DNA of 64,000 bases from Phlegmacium glaucopus (Eukaryota; Basidiomycota; Agaricomycetes; Agaricales; Cortinariaceae): positions 19,786-83,785 of the forward strand of contig MU130709.1 in NCBI GenBank assembly GCA_015039465.1, in the 5' to 3' direction. Position 1 is the stretch's first letter. Each line of letters opens with the position of its first letter. The notes beneath the pieces were generated by a model, which saw nothing but the letters and a program-made list of their open reading frames with translations, made no database searches and had not been told where the DNA came from. This document shows positions 24,865 through 37,852 of this stretch, piece by piece. The position numbers were made by a program, and so were the translations under genes.

Positions 24865-27800
24865 CATATTCTTCAAACTATCACTTCCTTCACGCCTGGT
24901 ACTTTATGTTTTGTAACGCTGTTGACAATGTCCTTACTTACGCCATCGACGATGCACTACGATAACGAAGGCTCGCCTACTATTACGACAGCTTTATGTA
25001 TGAATGACATCTATTTTTTCTATCTGTTAGATTGGACCTGAGAAGTGCTGTCGCTGTCACGATGCAAACCCTTATAGAAACGTTTACGCGGTACATGTAT
25101 TAAACAGAATTTTGATCAGGTAATTCATGGTTGCCAGAGGCTGGTCAAACTTGGCCCCCCGAATTCGTCGGCAGTGATAGAGCGCGTGCGTTCGCTGCTA
25201 TCTAGCGCCCTCGGCTATCTGTGAAATTTCACCAAAGGGGCAACTGCGAAGTCTGGACGATCTGTACCCAAAAAAAAACAGCGGACCCAGAACGGACATA
25301 CGTAAGCCGAAGTGTGGACGGTTCGAAGGAGAATAGGAAATCCCCGGAACTCGGATGTCAAAGTCCGGTGCTTTCCCATCACATTTTGTAAGGGTCTTGA
25401 AGAAAAAGACGTGGAAGAAACAGTAGCGAAAAAAAAAACATAATATAGTAGCCCTTGGAAAGCACTCAGAGAGGATTCTATGTCAGAGGGGTTTATTTTT
25501 TAGAACGACGACCATCGGCATGATATTCAATACAGCGCTTATACCGGCGTCACACAGTTTACTGGGGCTTAGACACAGTGTACGATACTTGATAGGAACA
25601 CTAATATCGAATAACCAGCCATATACACAGATATATATATATAGGCTGTAGCCTGCCAGGGCCCAGTGTGGCAATAAGTGGCTCCATGAATCATATTCCA
25701 CGTCTGGGCCGGCAGTGCGTCCAAGTTTGTGCGTAGAATTTTGATATAATCGACAAGACGGCCGTTTAAACACTATTATCATCATTATATTCTGTATAGA
25801 TATATCGCGATACGTGGCTCTCGGAGGTACACAAGTTTCAGACAAGGAAGCAGTCCGTGCCAGACTGCCAGTACCCCATCAGTAAGAGCTTTCCTGAACT
25901 CCTTGGAGGATGTAGGATTTATCACTGGTTACGTTGACTCCATCATATTCCGCATTTATTACGACTACATTGAACGCCACGATATCATGCAGAGGTCCAA
26001 GTCACCGACCCATCGGACAACGATGCGGGTTTTGGCTGGTAGCTATAGCAATGATGTTTCGATGGGAGAAGTTTTTTTAAAAAGATAACTTCGTGAGGCC
26101 ACATAACAAATGACCCCGGATTCTTTTTGGGTGGGTGATAATATTCCATATGATATAACTTTTGTATTTCCCCTCTGATGCTACCCAGAACAACTACCGA
26201 TAGAAAAAATGACGATCGGTTTCAAGTTATAGATATAAGATCTGTTCCAATTTGAGCAACCTTCAGTTGCTTGGTCCATTTGTTCTTAACAGTGTGGTAG
26301 CCAACTTAGCCAGCCCAGCTGTGTCTTGGCTGCCGTAAGGAATTCGTTCCATAGCGGTTGCCCAAGTCTCGTATATATTCGGAGTTACAATAAGATGTCT
26401 CGGCGTTTGGTTTATTCCTATATTTCCCCCTTCTTTAACCTCGCTACCAGGCCTTATTTCGGAGTATTTTAGGATTGCATACCTTTTGTTGCTCAAATCG
26501 TGTTTCCAAAATGTTTCCCGCAATTCCTTTGATCTTGCTTCTTCTCGGTCTTAATTGGCTGTATGTTGTGACGACAGACGCTAGTGTATTATTGTAATTA
26601 TGTGTATCAAATGGGACCATACTCAGTGTCCGCGCAATGTTTAATAGTAAGTCAGGAAGGTACAACTTGTAAGCTATTTAAGTCTTAACTCTTCAAATTG
26701 TATACTAGTATTTATGACACCTTGTAATGGCCCGTATGCGGCGCTGAAATTTCGATCACATCCATGAATGATATTAATCATAGGTTTTGTCAAGAGAGTA
26801 GCGGGACGAGGATTCCGAACCAGAGGTTGGAGTGTCTGGCCAAAGGCGGAAAAAAAAGTGACCCTGGACTACTTTTATCATGCACATAATGGAACCGCTC
26901 AAGGATAGGTTTTCTGAAGCCAAAATTTTGTATTGCAGTTGCCTGTAGTTACCTCTATGCAACCCCCTATCTGACCCCGGTAGCATCTGGATAACAGCAT
27001 CATGGAATTTTTTTGATGGAGAATTTACAGAGTGCTGCGGCAGGAATTGTGGGAAGAAAATACCGAATTGGTTCAAACCAATCGATATGATCAAGCAACC
27101 AAACTTCACCCCGACCGCTCCATCTGACATCTGCTTTGTGTTTCAACCTGAAACGCTCTGTCACAGCGTCTTGTTGCGTGTATCATTCGCTTTTCGACAA
27201 CGAGGCTGGACTACTCGAGCCGAAAAAAGTAATGACTGTTGGTCATTCTGCCATCTCTGTGACGCCCCCAAGGACTCGGAAATTGCACCCACGCATTTTT
27301 TGACATGATTGACAAATCTACTCGCTGATTTGGTGATCTAGTATATTCCAAACTATGGTTAATTATAACCTATCATATGTCAAAATTTATGCAGAGTGCT
27401 TTTCGCTGACGAGGTACAACAAGCCTACTTTTACACATGAGGTACATAAATTCAGACGAAACAGTGACAAGGATCTGGTTGTATCAGCCAGAAGTTCAAC
27501 GAAAGTAAAAAATCAAACCCGAAAGATATCAGTTGATCGTAGAGACAAAGGGGATCACGAGGCATCGACGCAAGTGAGTCCTAATCTGAATGTGTCTTTC
27601 TCACTCATCGATTGATTTTCAGCCATCTCTTTCGGTTTGAATTCTGTCATATGAACTCATCTCGATGATTCGTGCGTCAAAGATCCCCTCATGGTACACA
27701 GCCTACTGAGAACATTCGGGTCTTGGGTTCTATTTCAGGGGCTTATGCAACATCGCCGTCAAATCTCCTTCATTTCCTTCTCCAGCCCTCCCGGCGTTGA

Positions 27801-28240
27801 TCATATCATGATGTAGTCATGGTGTGTGGAAGGCTTGATGATCAAGAAAGAGAAGAATCAAAGATAGCGCCACTGAAACCATGATGGTAAATACTCGATG
27901 TGAGTATTCGTTTCGATTATCTTGTCAACATACTTCAAGTTAAAATAAACTCAACAACAGTTTCGATAAAGGTGTCCACGAGATATTTTCCATCACTTTC
28001 TTCACCATCAACAAGTCAAGTTAGATCATAAATTGATCAATATCTCAGTCGCTATCATGATCATCCCTTCTGTTGACAGATTGACAGATTCAAAGTAGAG
28101 AAGGTAACAAAAAATCATATACCCTTCGTGTATCCAACCTTGATGATGGTAGTATCTTGGATTCAATGGATATACTGATGCCAGCCCTACTTACCTTGGA
28201 ACAACTGACTACCGGGAGGTTAAATAAAATAAGACACACT
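24865..28240. other. Stretch without a recognised gene; one unexplained frame
   Basis: Mostly AT-rich with short frames. The minus-strand frame 26263-26523 reads RYAILKYSEIRPGSEVKEGG and continues with a plausible protein composition to a stop (ending RTNGPSN). Just upstream, a frame with RFEQQK meets a GTATGC donor-like site. I do not recognise the family. No tRNA, terpene-cluster gene or transposase was seen. Confidence 0.35.
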
Positions 28241-28421
28241 TGCGTACCATCATGACCCGCAATGATGTTTGCCTCAAAGTATTTAATATAGATACATGGC
28301 TATGCGGTACACACTCCGACCTGACCGAAAATCTGATTCTGATTATGACAGCGACAGCTTGTAAAAGATCATCAATTCATCACCAACCCAACCTCAAGTT
28401 TTATCTCAGTCACTGCGGTTT

Positions 28422-28460
28422 GATATTGATGCTAGACTCTTATATAAAGCAAGATGCAAT
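28422..28460 (+). promoter_or_regulatory. Duplicated TATA-containing promoter block
   Basis: GCTAGACTCTTATATAAAGC lies about 40 nt before the ATG of the membrane-protein pseudogene at 28487. It is nearly identical to the block upstream of the copy at 2571, so the duplication included the promoter. Confidence 0.5.
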
Positions 28461-28486
28461 AGGGTTATTGAAACAGACACGAAGTC

Positions 28487-29691
28487 GTGAAGCTACCTCC
28501 TGCAGACTTCAACTTCATTGGAGTATATCTCGAAGGCTTTCTCTACGGTAAGGTATGTTTTCTACGATTTTCGCGGCTCCTGCTAAAGAAGTATAATATT
28601 AACCTGTCACAGGACTCTATTCTGGCATATTCGCGATGTATTTACAAGATTACTGGGCACCGAAAAAGACACTGAAAACGAAAAATATCGTTTTCTATAC
28701 TCTGTGTGCTCTACTGATCACAACACTGACATTGCAACCCCCACACAATCCAGCAACGGTAAATCTTCAAAACCTGCATGAATAAAATGAATGATAGGCG
28801 TGGTAGTTTATACATACTAGGATAGATTGAGCTATGAAATCGCAGCAACCAAATACTCTGCCTTGAACAAAAGAGACGTGGAGTAATGCCGTTGGATTCC
28901 GGCTGCGCAACTGAAAGCGTAAAAAATATGTTACTGATGGAATCGTTATTACTAACTGCCATAAGTTTCATATATATGGCAGTTAGTAACAATTCCATCA
29001 GTAACGATAACCATATTTTTTTACACTTCCAGTTGAGCAGTTTCACTGGAATTTAATGGCAATAATCCACCTTGATTTTATTCAAGGCACAGTATCTGAT
29101 TGCTACGACTTCATAGCTCAATCTACACTAGTATGTATAAATTACTATGCCTATCATTTATTTTATTTACGTAAGTTATAAGGATCTACCGTTGCTGGAT
29201 TGTGTGGGGTTGGAATGTCCGTGTTGTGATCCTTCCTTTAATCTTAGACTTTGGGCGCCACTGGCGGGAGAAACTTTCGAACTGTCATATTCATTTTAAT
29301 TGAATCTGACATGATGTTGTTCTCATTTCAATTGGCTCGGCTCGTGGTTACCATTGCTCCAATGACGGATACTTCCTCTACAGTTTCTATCATCGTTTAT
29401 ATCCACCAGATGCTCAATGTGAATACAACATCAATCATTGTTACTTTTAAGTTCTTGTTTTACTGGTAACGTGGATCTGTCTAGGGTGTAACACCTACAA
29501 TAGTCCTGGTGCGGGTCTCAATGGGATTCTCATTCCATGACAAGGAATTTATGATAGAATCTAGCATCGGAACGATGCGCTTTGCAGCTAACAATTCAAA
29601 TCCAATTTCGGAAATCGGAGATGTTGATATTGTGAACAGAGACGATGATATTGTCGTACGACTAAGTGACGATATAGAGGTGGTAGATTAG
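28487..29691 (+). pseudogene. Rearranged paralog of the multi-pass membrane protein
   Basis: It starts MKLPPADFNFIGVYLEGFLYG, with an intron at the same place as in the copy at 2571. The second exon breaks off near 28710. The next internal exon is then present twice: once inverted (about 28735-28966) and once in the expected direction (about 28977-29215). It continues with ATGGRNFRTVIFILIES and a C-terminal tail (29509-29691) with one IVNRDDD heptad. The inversion and stops mean no full protein can be made. Orientation is opposite to the copy at 1294-2571, about 26 kb away. Confidence 0.7.
28735..29215. repeat. Head-to-head inverted duplication of one exon
   Basis: The two arms (about 28735-28966 and 28977-29215) are imperfect reverse complements meeting at about 28970. 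Both contain the exon that reads as the CCDFVAQSIL and YRCWIVWG region in the intact gene. Flanking the centre are catataTATGGCAGTTAG and its complement. This is a large hairpin-forming palindrome. Confidence 0.75.
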
Positions 29692-30360
29692 AGTCCAAAG
29701 GCGCCTGTACGACACTCAAGCGTGGGAAAGACTTAGCCAAGATCAAGAGCCATATCCTCTTTGGCCACTACCAACATGTTTGTTTAACCTCATTCACGAC
29801 TCAGATTGATCATAGGTTCTAAATAGTATCATTCGGGCTGAGGTTCAATGTAGGCGTGACCTTGAACGAATTTCTGGATAGACCAAAAAGATTGAGTCTA
29901 GATAAAACCGGATCTTACGGCGGAGGAGGTGACGAGGGGCGAGAAATAAGGGCGTGGTTGGAGACCAAGGTCTAAAGGTACTTAACCTAACTCTCCTTGT
30001 CAATGAAGACTCACCGGCCTTTATTCATCTCGCCGCTGAAAACGACTCTCTTCCTACACAAATCAGATGGCACAAGTACCACATGCCAGCTAAATCCAAT
30101 TAACTCTGTTTTATCGGCAAGCTTAGTTAGGAATAACATTGGGAACATACTTCGAGTTAAAATAAATTCAAACTTGAACAAAAATTTCGATAAAGGTATC
30201 TACGAAATATTTATATTTGTTATATTTGCTATCATATCCTTCGACATCAAAGTTTAGATGATTATGACAGCGACAGTGATCATCACGAACTTCAAGTTAT
30301 ATCTCAGTCAATACGGCAAGGGTCAGAGATGCAATGGGTCATTACAACAGACACAAAGTC

Positions 30361-30660
30361 ATGAAGCTGACTCCTGCAGACTTTGACTTCATTGGATTAT
30401 GTCTCGAAGGCTTTCTCTACGGTAAGATTTCTTTCTACAACTTTCACTGGCCCTGCTAAAGAAGTATAATATTAACCTTTCCCAGGACTCTATTCTGGGG
30501 TATTCGCTAATTGACAAGACCGCTGGGCATCGAAAAAAAAGTACCGGCAAGACCGGAAATATCCTTTACTATGCTCTGTGTGCCCTATATGCTCGATCTG
30601 CTGTTACCGTTGTGCTGGAGTGGACCCTTGAGCTATGCGAGAACCTTGAAAGGCATCAGT
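30361..30660 (+). pseudogene. Fragment of a third membrane-protein paralog
   Basis: It begins MKLTPADFDFIGLCLEGFLYG, followed by the conserved intron donor, the family's intron sequence (gctaaagaagtataatatta) and a second exon piece with YYALCALYARS. Then homology stops. It lies in the same direction as the copy at 28487 and is clearly a relic. Confidence 0.65.
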
Positions 30661-31793
30661 TGAGCAAATGACTTGGAATTGGAAGTTTACGTGGTGAACA
30701 TATTCTCATGAGGTCCAGCAGTGGTGTCACCATGTCAGTGGGTACCGGCGGCACTGGCATCGTTGCGTAAAAGTGTTGGACTTAGAAGAAGTTAGTATAT
30801 AAAAGATACTTATATCAATTGATCGAGTGCAAGTCGCGACTGACGCTATCAATGAATTCAAGCGCTGCTGACCAGTGCCGTAATACAAGCTGAAAGTTCA
30901 GTTTCTCGTCGTAGATTCCAATAGATTACTTTGCAAAAAAAAAGTCATTATAGGTTTAGACCCTCTAAAACCAAGCTACAACCCAACTTAGTATGGTGTA
31001 GGCAGATCAATTTTACCCGGATTTCTTATTCTCCTAAGAGAGATGCTCTAATTGCGAGTGAGATGTACTAGTCTAGATGCTGTGCGGAATGTAAAACGTC
31101 TGGCCACAAGCCTAGTCTTCTTAAGTAAATACCTCAAGCTTTCTTCCGAAGTGTTCGCCAGTATAAATATCTTTTATTCGTATCCGGACTCATCGTTCTC
31201 TAAACCCATAGCTTTCTCGGGCTCGGGCTTGTTTCAACAAATGTTGACCTTGCAATTAAATGAAAAACGTGACTTTCTAAACCGAGTCCCTCGTACATTT
31301 TGGATTATAAGGAGGAAAAGATATATAAAAAAAACGACAAAGGTTGTTTAGTAATAGTAAAATGTTTTTAAAAAAAGATAGACAATCTACTTTTATCTTC
31401 GTCAAGGAATCGCAATGCAGGAGAAAAAGAAAGAGCAACAGTAAAAGGGCATAAAAAAGGAAATTAAGGACTGTTCAACTGGTGCGACTGAAAAAAGTTC
31501 CTCCTTGCCAAAAAAAAAGACAAATGGAAGTTATAAGCTTAGTTGTTGAGAGAAGAGCACGATCGTCAGAGCTATGAGTGGGAGTAGATTGAAGGGAGGG
31601 AAGGGTTCCTGACGGTGAGGGTATGTGATGCGATGCGACGGTGGAACGACGACGGCAAAAGCAGGGAGAGCACGACACAGAATTATATAAAAAAAAGCGA
31701 CACGAGCGAGTTGGAAAACCCAAGAGTGATGATGTGAAAAAGAGACAAGGGTTTGACTGCAATTAATATAAAAATCGTAAAAAAAAAACAATT
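30661..31793. other. Stretch without a recognised gene
   Basis: Contains several A- or T-runs and short frames only. It adjoins the 3' end of the xylulokinase gene, so part is likely its 3' UTR. Confidence 0.4.
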
Positions 31794-34581
31794 TCAAACG
31801 ATTCCTTTGATCAACATGCCTTCCAGACGGTAATACTCAGGTACGATGGCGGCGTAGGTAAGAAATGCATCAACATCAGGTTCAGCAACTTTGGCAAGCC
31901 CAACCTGAGCCTCTGCATCTGACGTGGCAAGTGCGACCACAGGCGTGAGAGGGGTAGGAGTAGAGGGCGTTCCTGACGACGAGCCGTTGGTAGAGTGTTG
32001 ACCTAGGTTTCCTAGATCTGGTGTCGTAAGAGCAGTAGAAGGTGCTAGTGCAGAGCTTGCGTTACTCGAGTGCGTATCTGCTGTCGATCCTGTTTGGGTT
32101 CTCAATCTCATCGAACTCTCCCCATAGGCCCCACTTCCGGAAATGCCATAAACACCACTTCCAATGACCCCCGGATTGGCACTACCACTCAAACCCCCCA
32201 ATCTTCCATTTCGTTCCATCTCTAAGGCCTCATCTTCTTCCTCTTCTGAGAAAACAGTATTCCCAAGTGTTGATCGTCCGCCAGGATGTCCATACGGTGT
32301 GCTTGCCCCACTGTTAGCCCCACTCCCGCCACCTAATGCACCAAGCCCGATGGCACTCGGAGCGCCGTTTACATTGCTTCTCAATAGCGTTCCACCCGTC
32401 GCGACCCAGCGCTTGCCTAACAGTCGCTTTATCTCATCTTCAAACACCCCAAGACCGCTTGAGCCCCACTCACGACCCCATACCCACCGAGCGACATATG
32501 CACCTCCTAAAGACGCTCGACTAGGATACCCTTGCGCTGGAGCATTGCGATGAGGCACTACCTGGGCAGAATCTACCTGAGTAAGGGGTACAAAGACGGG
32601 CGCATTGAATACATCCCCAACCAGGTTTGACACGCTAGGGAAATTGGCCGCAGCGCCTGTAGCCAAGATCCTCGATGGAAGTGGAACATAATCGTATGGG
32701 TCAAATGGGACACCCAGGCTTGACAACCCGTTTGAAGATCTTCCTGGAAGTGGTGGTGTAGGACTAACGCCGGTCTTCCTGGAAGACCCTAGAACGCCGG
32801 TAGATAGCATCTGTGACCATTTCACTCGAAAGGAGAGTATTTGACTTTCAAGCAAGCACCTGGGGTTGGCACGCAAATCCCGGAATTCGGTCACTTTAAT
32901 GCCAGTCTCGAATCGGAAGATACCTTTGACGCGCGCGAAGGGGTAGCTATCACCTTGGAGGAGCCAGAAACTGAACAGTTTGTCGTCAAGACTGATGAGC
33001 ACGTAGGTTAGTGGCTTCGGAAACAGGATTGAGGGGTTGAAAACAAGACACACCCAATTGAACCGCCTGGAGGCACGATGGCTACCAGGCGATCGAATGC
33101 ACTCCAGCTTTTTGTGTACATATCACGTACCAATGCACGGGGAACATCAGCATTTCTGAGGCAAAAATCTTGAATGATTTTACAAGTCAAACACGTAATA
33201 AAAAAGGTACCTGCTGCTGAGAACGGCAACATATTTCCGTTTTTCACCTGAATCTTGCGCAGGGTGAGGGAATAGATTATAAAGACGAGTAGGAATATAA
33301 TGTTGTGCCGGTGTGAGTAATGTATCCATAGGTCCAAAAGAGAGGACTGCGTCATTCGCCGAGGGCAATAGAGAAAGATAAGAAGACAGAGAATCAGACG
33401 AGAAGGGAGCCACAATAGTATCTGTAGAAAGGCATTAGCTAGGAAACAGCAAGGTAGAGTGTTGAATCTACCTGGGTCAAAGCCGTATCGTTCCACCAGA
33501 TATCGCGAGACGTTTCCCGCTCTCCTCGAACCTCCTGAAACGTCCACATCTCCAAGCCATCCACGCACTCTCCGCCCCTCCTCCTTACTGCCTCCAACGA
33601 TATCAAGGACATCTTCATTCCAATGTCCCGGCGCGTTATGATTGACACTATGAACCCAAGCACCAGTAGCACAGGCTTCTGACTCGCCCATGCTCGTCCA
33701 TTTTCCAGCGACTAAGCTGGCAAGGAAGGCGCTTGCTAACTGTACGCGCCCGGTCCTAGCCCATACTTCTTGCGGCCAAGTTTCGCGGATGCGGAGTAGT
33801 TGAGCAGAAACCATGGACGCGTTAGCGGCGATACCTACAGTGGCAGCCATATGGTCGGGTCCTCCTAAATACGCTTCAATGGTAAGTGCATGGGTATGAG
33901 ACGACGTGTCCTGAGCTACAGGGGTGTTTGGAAGAGAAAAGGTAGTCGAGGGGAAATGAGAGTGTAAAGGCAAATGTGGATCCAGCGAGGATAAAGATGG
34001 TACTGTGGTTGATTTCCACCAGACCAAAGCATGCTATTGAATATATATAAGAACACCATCCAGTTTATTTCTAAAATTTCTGACCTGAGCTGCGCCTCCA
34101 ATGGCCTTTATTTTCGTCAAGTCGTAATCTCTGTGAAGTTTTTCAAAGAGGATGTCTAAGATCACGTGATCGTGTCAGTGATCAGGGACGCAATCATATA
34201 TTTCCAAATCGGGCAACAGAGAACACATCATGGGAGAAATTTTTGGTTCCGTGGAAAGCGAGTCCAAGGAAAACATTATTATCGTGCCACTCACCAAGAC
34301 CTTTGAGCCACATTTCTATGGGCGTTGTGTATGCCTCGCCGGGAGTTGTGAATATTCCACCTTGAGTTCTGCACCAAGTCATCAGTAAAGTCAGCGATAG
34401 GCGCTGAAAATGAAAATTGAGCCACGAAAACGCACTGGTATTCCGACAATTCCGAGTCAAAGTCTACACTTTCCACGCCAATGAGGTCGAGAGTCTCGTC
34501 AACTATAGAGGCCCGCAGCTGGTCTGTCGCGAGCTCGATCCCCAGGAAGAGCGAAGGTCCAGTTTTAGGTAAAGCAGGCAT
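31794..34581 (-). CDS. XKS1: D-xylulose kinase (FGGY carbohydrate kinase) with a long insertion
   Basis: Starts MPALPKTGPSLFLGIELATD at 34581 and runs through seven exons joined by short introns. Xylulokinase signatures are SLFLGIELATDQLRASIV, FDSELSEYQTQGGIF, PIEMWLKGLDILFEKL, KIKAIGGAAQHALVWWK, RVQLASAFLASLVAGKW, NDAVLSFGPMDTLL and KYVAVLSSRNADVPRALVRD. The C-terminal ATP-side domain includes LPSRILATGAAANFPSVSNLVGD and GGAYVARW. The enzyme phosphorylates D-xylulose to D-xylulose 5-phosphate for the pentose phosphate pathway. About 150 residues rich in Gly/Ser/Thr interrupt the end of the domain, before AEPDVDAFLTYAAIVPEYYRLEGML. I estimate roughly 790 residues against about 600 for yeast Xks1. 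Confidence 0.9.
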
Positions 34582-37350
34582 TGGATTGGGTTGGGTTTTT
34601 GGTACTGGTATATTAGATTGACTGGTTTGGTATCTTCGACGTGGTATTCAGTAAAGTGGTTGTATGTTAGTAATGGAATTCCGTCGATTGGAGCCACGGG
34701 TATTAGGAACGTGCTTGAAAGACGAAAGAAAGTGAATGTGAGGTGGCAAGTCTAGTTGGATGCAAGTAACGTTGAATAGGTCGTCCTCGTCGTCGTTGGT
34801 TCGGTCGAAAGAGAGTCTCCAAGTCGTGAGTAGAACAGAAGAAAGAAGAGCCTGCTACTAGAACGAAAGGATGGAATTCTCGATTTCTCAGGCCTCTAGG
34901 TGCTGTCCTCTTAGGTAAGCACAAATTCTATCCCTTCCACACCCATTTCTCACGCTCTGTACTCCGATACCCGGTGCCACTCTTTCTCCGATCTCATAAC
35001 ATATTCTCTCGTACTGGCCGCGATCCTCTCTCTGGGAAATGATAAAACATAAGGTACAGGCAGCCACAAAATCATCTCTGATTCCACCGTTCCTAGAATG
35101 TAACTCGAGATCTTTGGAATTCGGCTTTCATCTATTAGGCAAAAGTTACCCTGCAATTACGCTCAGTTATTTGAGTCGGAGAAAAAGCCGAAATCCCATC
35201 TCACCTCCTAGTATGGAAAAGTCGGTCTTCAAACGAAACAAAACAAACGGCGAGCGACAAGTGCCGAGGCGGCAGAAAAGGACAGACTGCGGGCGCGACT
35301 AGTGCATCTGTACAGTACCTATAAGTATACCATGTTCTTTATACTGATCATAACTCTCACTGAGAGTCGGTAGAGTAAAATGCCGACACTTGCCGTTCTC
35401 ACGCTGAGCGCTCCGCATTGATAAGCCGATTGCCATTGGTCCCAACGACATCATCATGCTGTAACTCGTCCCTTTCTATCAGTGTCGACGCCACGGATCG
35501 TGGAACCAGTTTTGGCTTCTGATAGCGCTGAGCACTAATCGGAAACCATAGAAAGGGGTCTTCGCCATTCATGATGCTCTCAATATTATTTACAGCCACG
35601 GAAGTAAATGATTGACAAATTTTTGATTGTTTTCAATGACTCGTGTGCCATGTAAATTGTTGAGAAACCTATTATGCTCGCTACTGTCAAATTCCATTGA
35701 CTCCTGAAAAATAAGATAAGATAAAGCAGAGTCAGGTCCATACATGAGATGAGATCAGTTGCATTTAGGTTACTCATGTAATCAAGATTTGATCGTAATT
35801 TCCAGCTTCAAAAACCGCACACATTAAACAAATTGTGGAAAATCTGAGCCCAGGAAAAGAAAGATATATGTGTTTTCTACAGTTCTCTGCCTTTTTTCTT
35901 TTTTGAAAAAAATGTCTTCTGTCGAGATAATAGAACTCGGAAATTTTTCCACTCAAAAATGCTCAAGAGCAGAAATTTATGCCTTATAGAAAAGATATAA
36001 ATTTTCGACCCAAATATTTTGCCGCTGATGTAAGGGCGCACCCGATTCCGCTCCGAAGCGCCGCGTGGTTCCGCTGCCCAACATAAACATACGCGTGTAC
36101 AGTAGGAACCGTTTAAAACGGTTATATGGATAGAACAGTCGGAAGTTTAAAGCTCATCTTGCAAAACTTCTGTGTGTATATTTTCCTTTTTTTTTCATTC
36201 TGACGTTGTTGTATCGGTGTTGTATCGGTTTTAGACAGGTGCCTCTATTGATCCTGGCGAGTGAGGTTTTTGAAAACGAGTCTGGAATGAAGGCCTTGAA
36301 TTTTTGTAAAATCTTTGTATGTAGGCTCGACCCAAACCTATAAACCAAATTTCATAATCTAACACAGTCGGTGTCGTTTTTTTGTCAATGCTCGTCATTT
36401 ATTGTATCAAAATACCTTTATCGTTACACGAAGGAACCATTACTGCTTGCCGTTTTTTAGCTAGCTCACGCTAACTCGGGACAACATTTGAAATTCCAGA
36501 AGACTTGCCCAACTGTAAATCCGGATTCGATGCACCCGTCATTTCATGGTAGAAGAAAAAATCAGTGTACAACCACCGACCCCGAATCATCACGCTAAGT
36601 GTGTTCCAGAACCATGTTCATGGCCATACGCACAATCTGCGAGAGCTTCAAGATCTTCAACAGTAATTCACCTTAATATGCAAGAATAATAAGGAAGAAA
36701 TAGGGATGCTAGGAGCGGAAGATATGCCTTACCAGAAATCAAGGTACATCATCCAGTTTGTCCTTCAGTCATTCGATTTCGAAGTCGGTATTAGCAAGTT
36801 GTAAGATGATGCAAAGCATTAGATTACACCTTTCGGAAAGAGATACGCCAAACAGACCTTTCAAGTTCTCACAACAGTGGCAACATTTTTTTCTCCATTT
36901 CGGATATCCGTTTACGATCCGTTTCTTGCTTCGTGTCTTGCAACCTGGCAACCCAAAAAATGTTATACAGTGGAATAACAACCGGTATTATGAGAAATGT
37001 CATACCATGAGGGCCGCCTTGAGTCGTTTCTCGCAATAGACAATTCCCCCTTAATTTCATTTCAACTCTGCCCCAACCCACCTCTGCGCCTCTCTCTCCC
37101 ACAACTTCCATACCTATTTCTAGTTATTGTTATGCGTCAACAAGGCGAGTTATGATAGTTGCATTTAATTGTTGTTTGCGATTTGCACCAGGTGGGCTCG
37201 TCTTGGGGTTTTCTAATATTGGCCTGAAGCGTTGGGAAGAAAGATTGCGTTTCAGCGCGACGTTCTTCGAGGTCTTGCATGAGATTCAGCATGGTCTACT
37301 GGTCAAGCTTCTAGAACGCAGGCTTTTTGCGCATAATTCCCAGGAGTCCC
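34582..37350. other. Stretch without a recognised gene
   Basis: On the minus strand, 36490-37110 has protein-like pieces: RLQDTKQETDRKRISEMEKK (coiled-coil-like) and, further on, EDLEALADCAYGHEHGSG. They could belong to one small spliced gene, but I could not connect the frames or name a family. The rest holds only short frames. Confidence 0.3.
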
Positions 37351-37353
37351 TGA

Positions 37354-37852
37354 TCATCCTCTGTAAAAACGAAAGTCTGTTGAAAGTCAGGCAAAAGTCA
37401 GGTAAAGTCAAGGTAAAGTCATAGTTCGTGACTTTACTAGACTAAATTGCAAAATTTTTGACTACCACACGACTATGGGGACTTTTGAACAAAAGTTCAA
37501 CTAGTCAGATGTTTTTAAAATGGCTCTAATTGGAATTTTGAGTCTCAAAACGGTCAGATTCTGGTCTCAAATTAAAAACCAGCTTAGTCAGCATTGGCAC
37601 GACCTTGCCATTGAGCTGAGTTGTAATTACTAGTGCACCTTAGTGACCTTACATATAGCAATGATTGATGACTAATGGTTTCGCACCAACTTTTGATTGA
37701 TCTTGATGAACACCAAATTTTAGTACTAGTAGTCATGTAAGCGTCAAAAATCTTGTCATTTAGTCAGGTACTAGTCAGGTACGTGACTTTTGCCCATCTT
37801 TCATGTGACTTTTACATGACCTACATGACTTTTCGTTTTTACTGAGGATCAT
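37354..37852. mobile_element. MITE-like element with short terminal inverted repeats
   Basis: The left end (about 37356-37374) reads atcctctgtaaaaacgaaa. The reverse complement of the right end (about 37830-37850) reads atcctcagtaaaaacgaaa. Inside, near both ends, AAAGTCA-type motifs repeat many times. About 500 bp, no coding frame. This fits a small non-autonomous DNA element; no clear target duplication was identified. Confidence 0.55.

Noticed and set aside
24865..28240. Terpene gene cluster next to the sesquiterpene synthase
   Set aside because: No P450, dehydrogenase or transporter frame found on either side.
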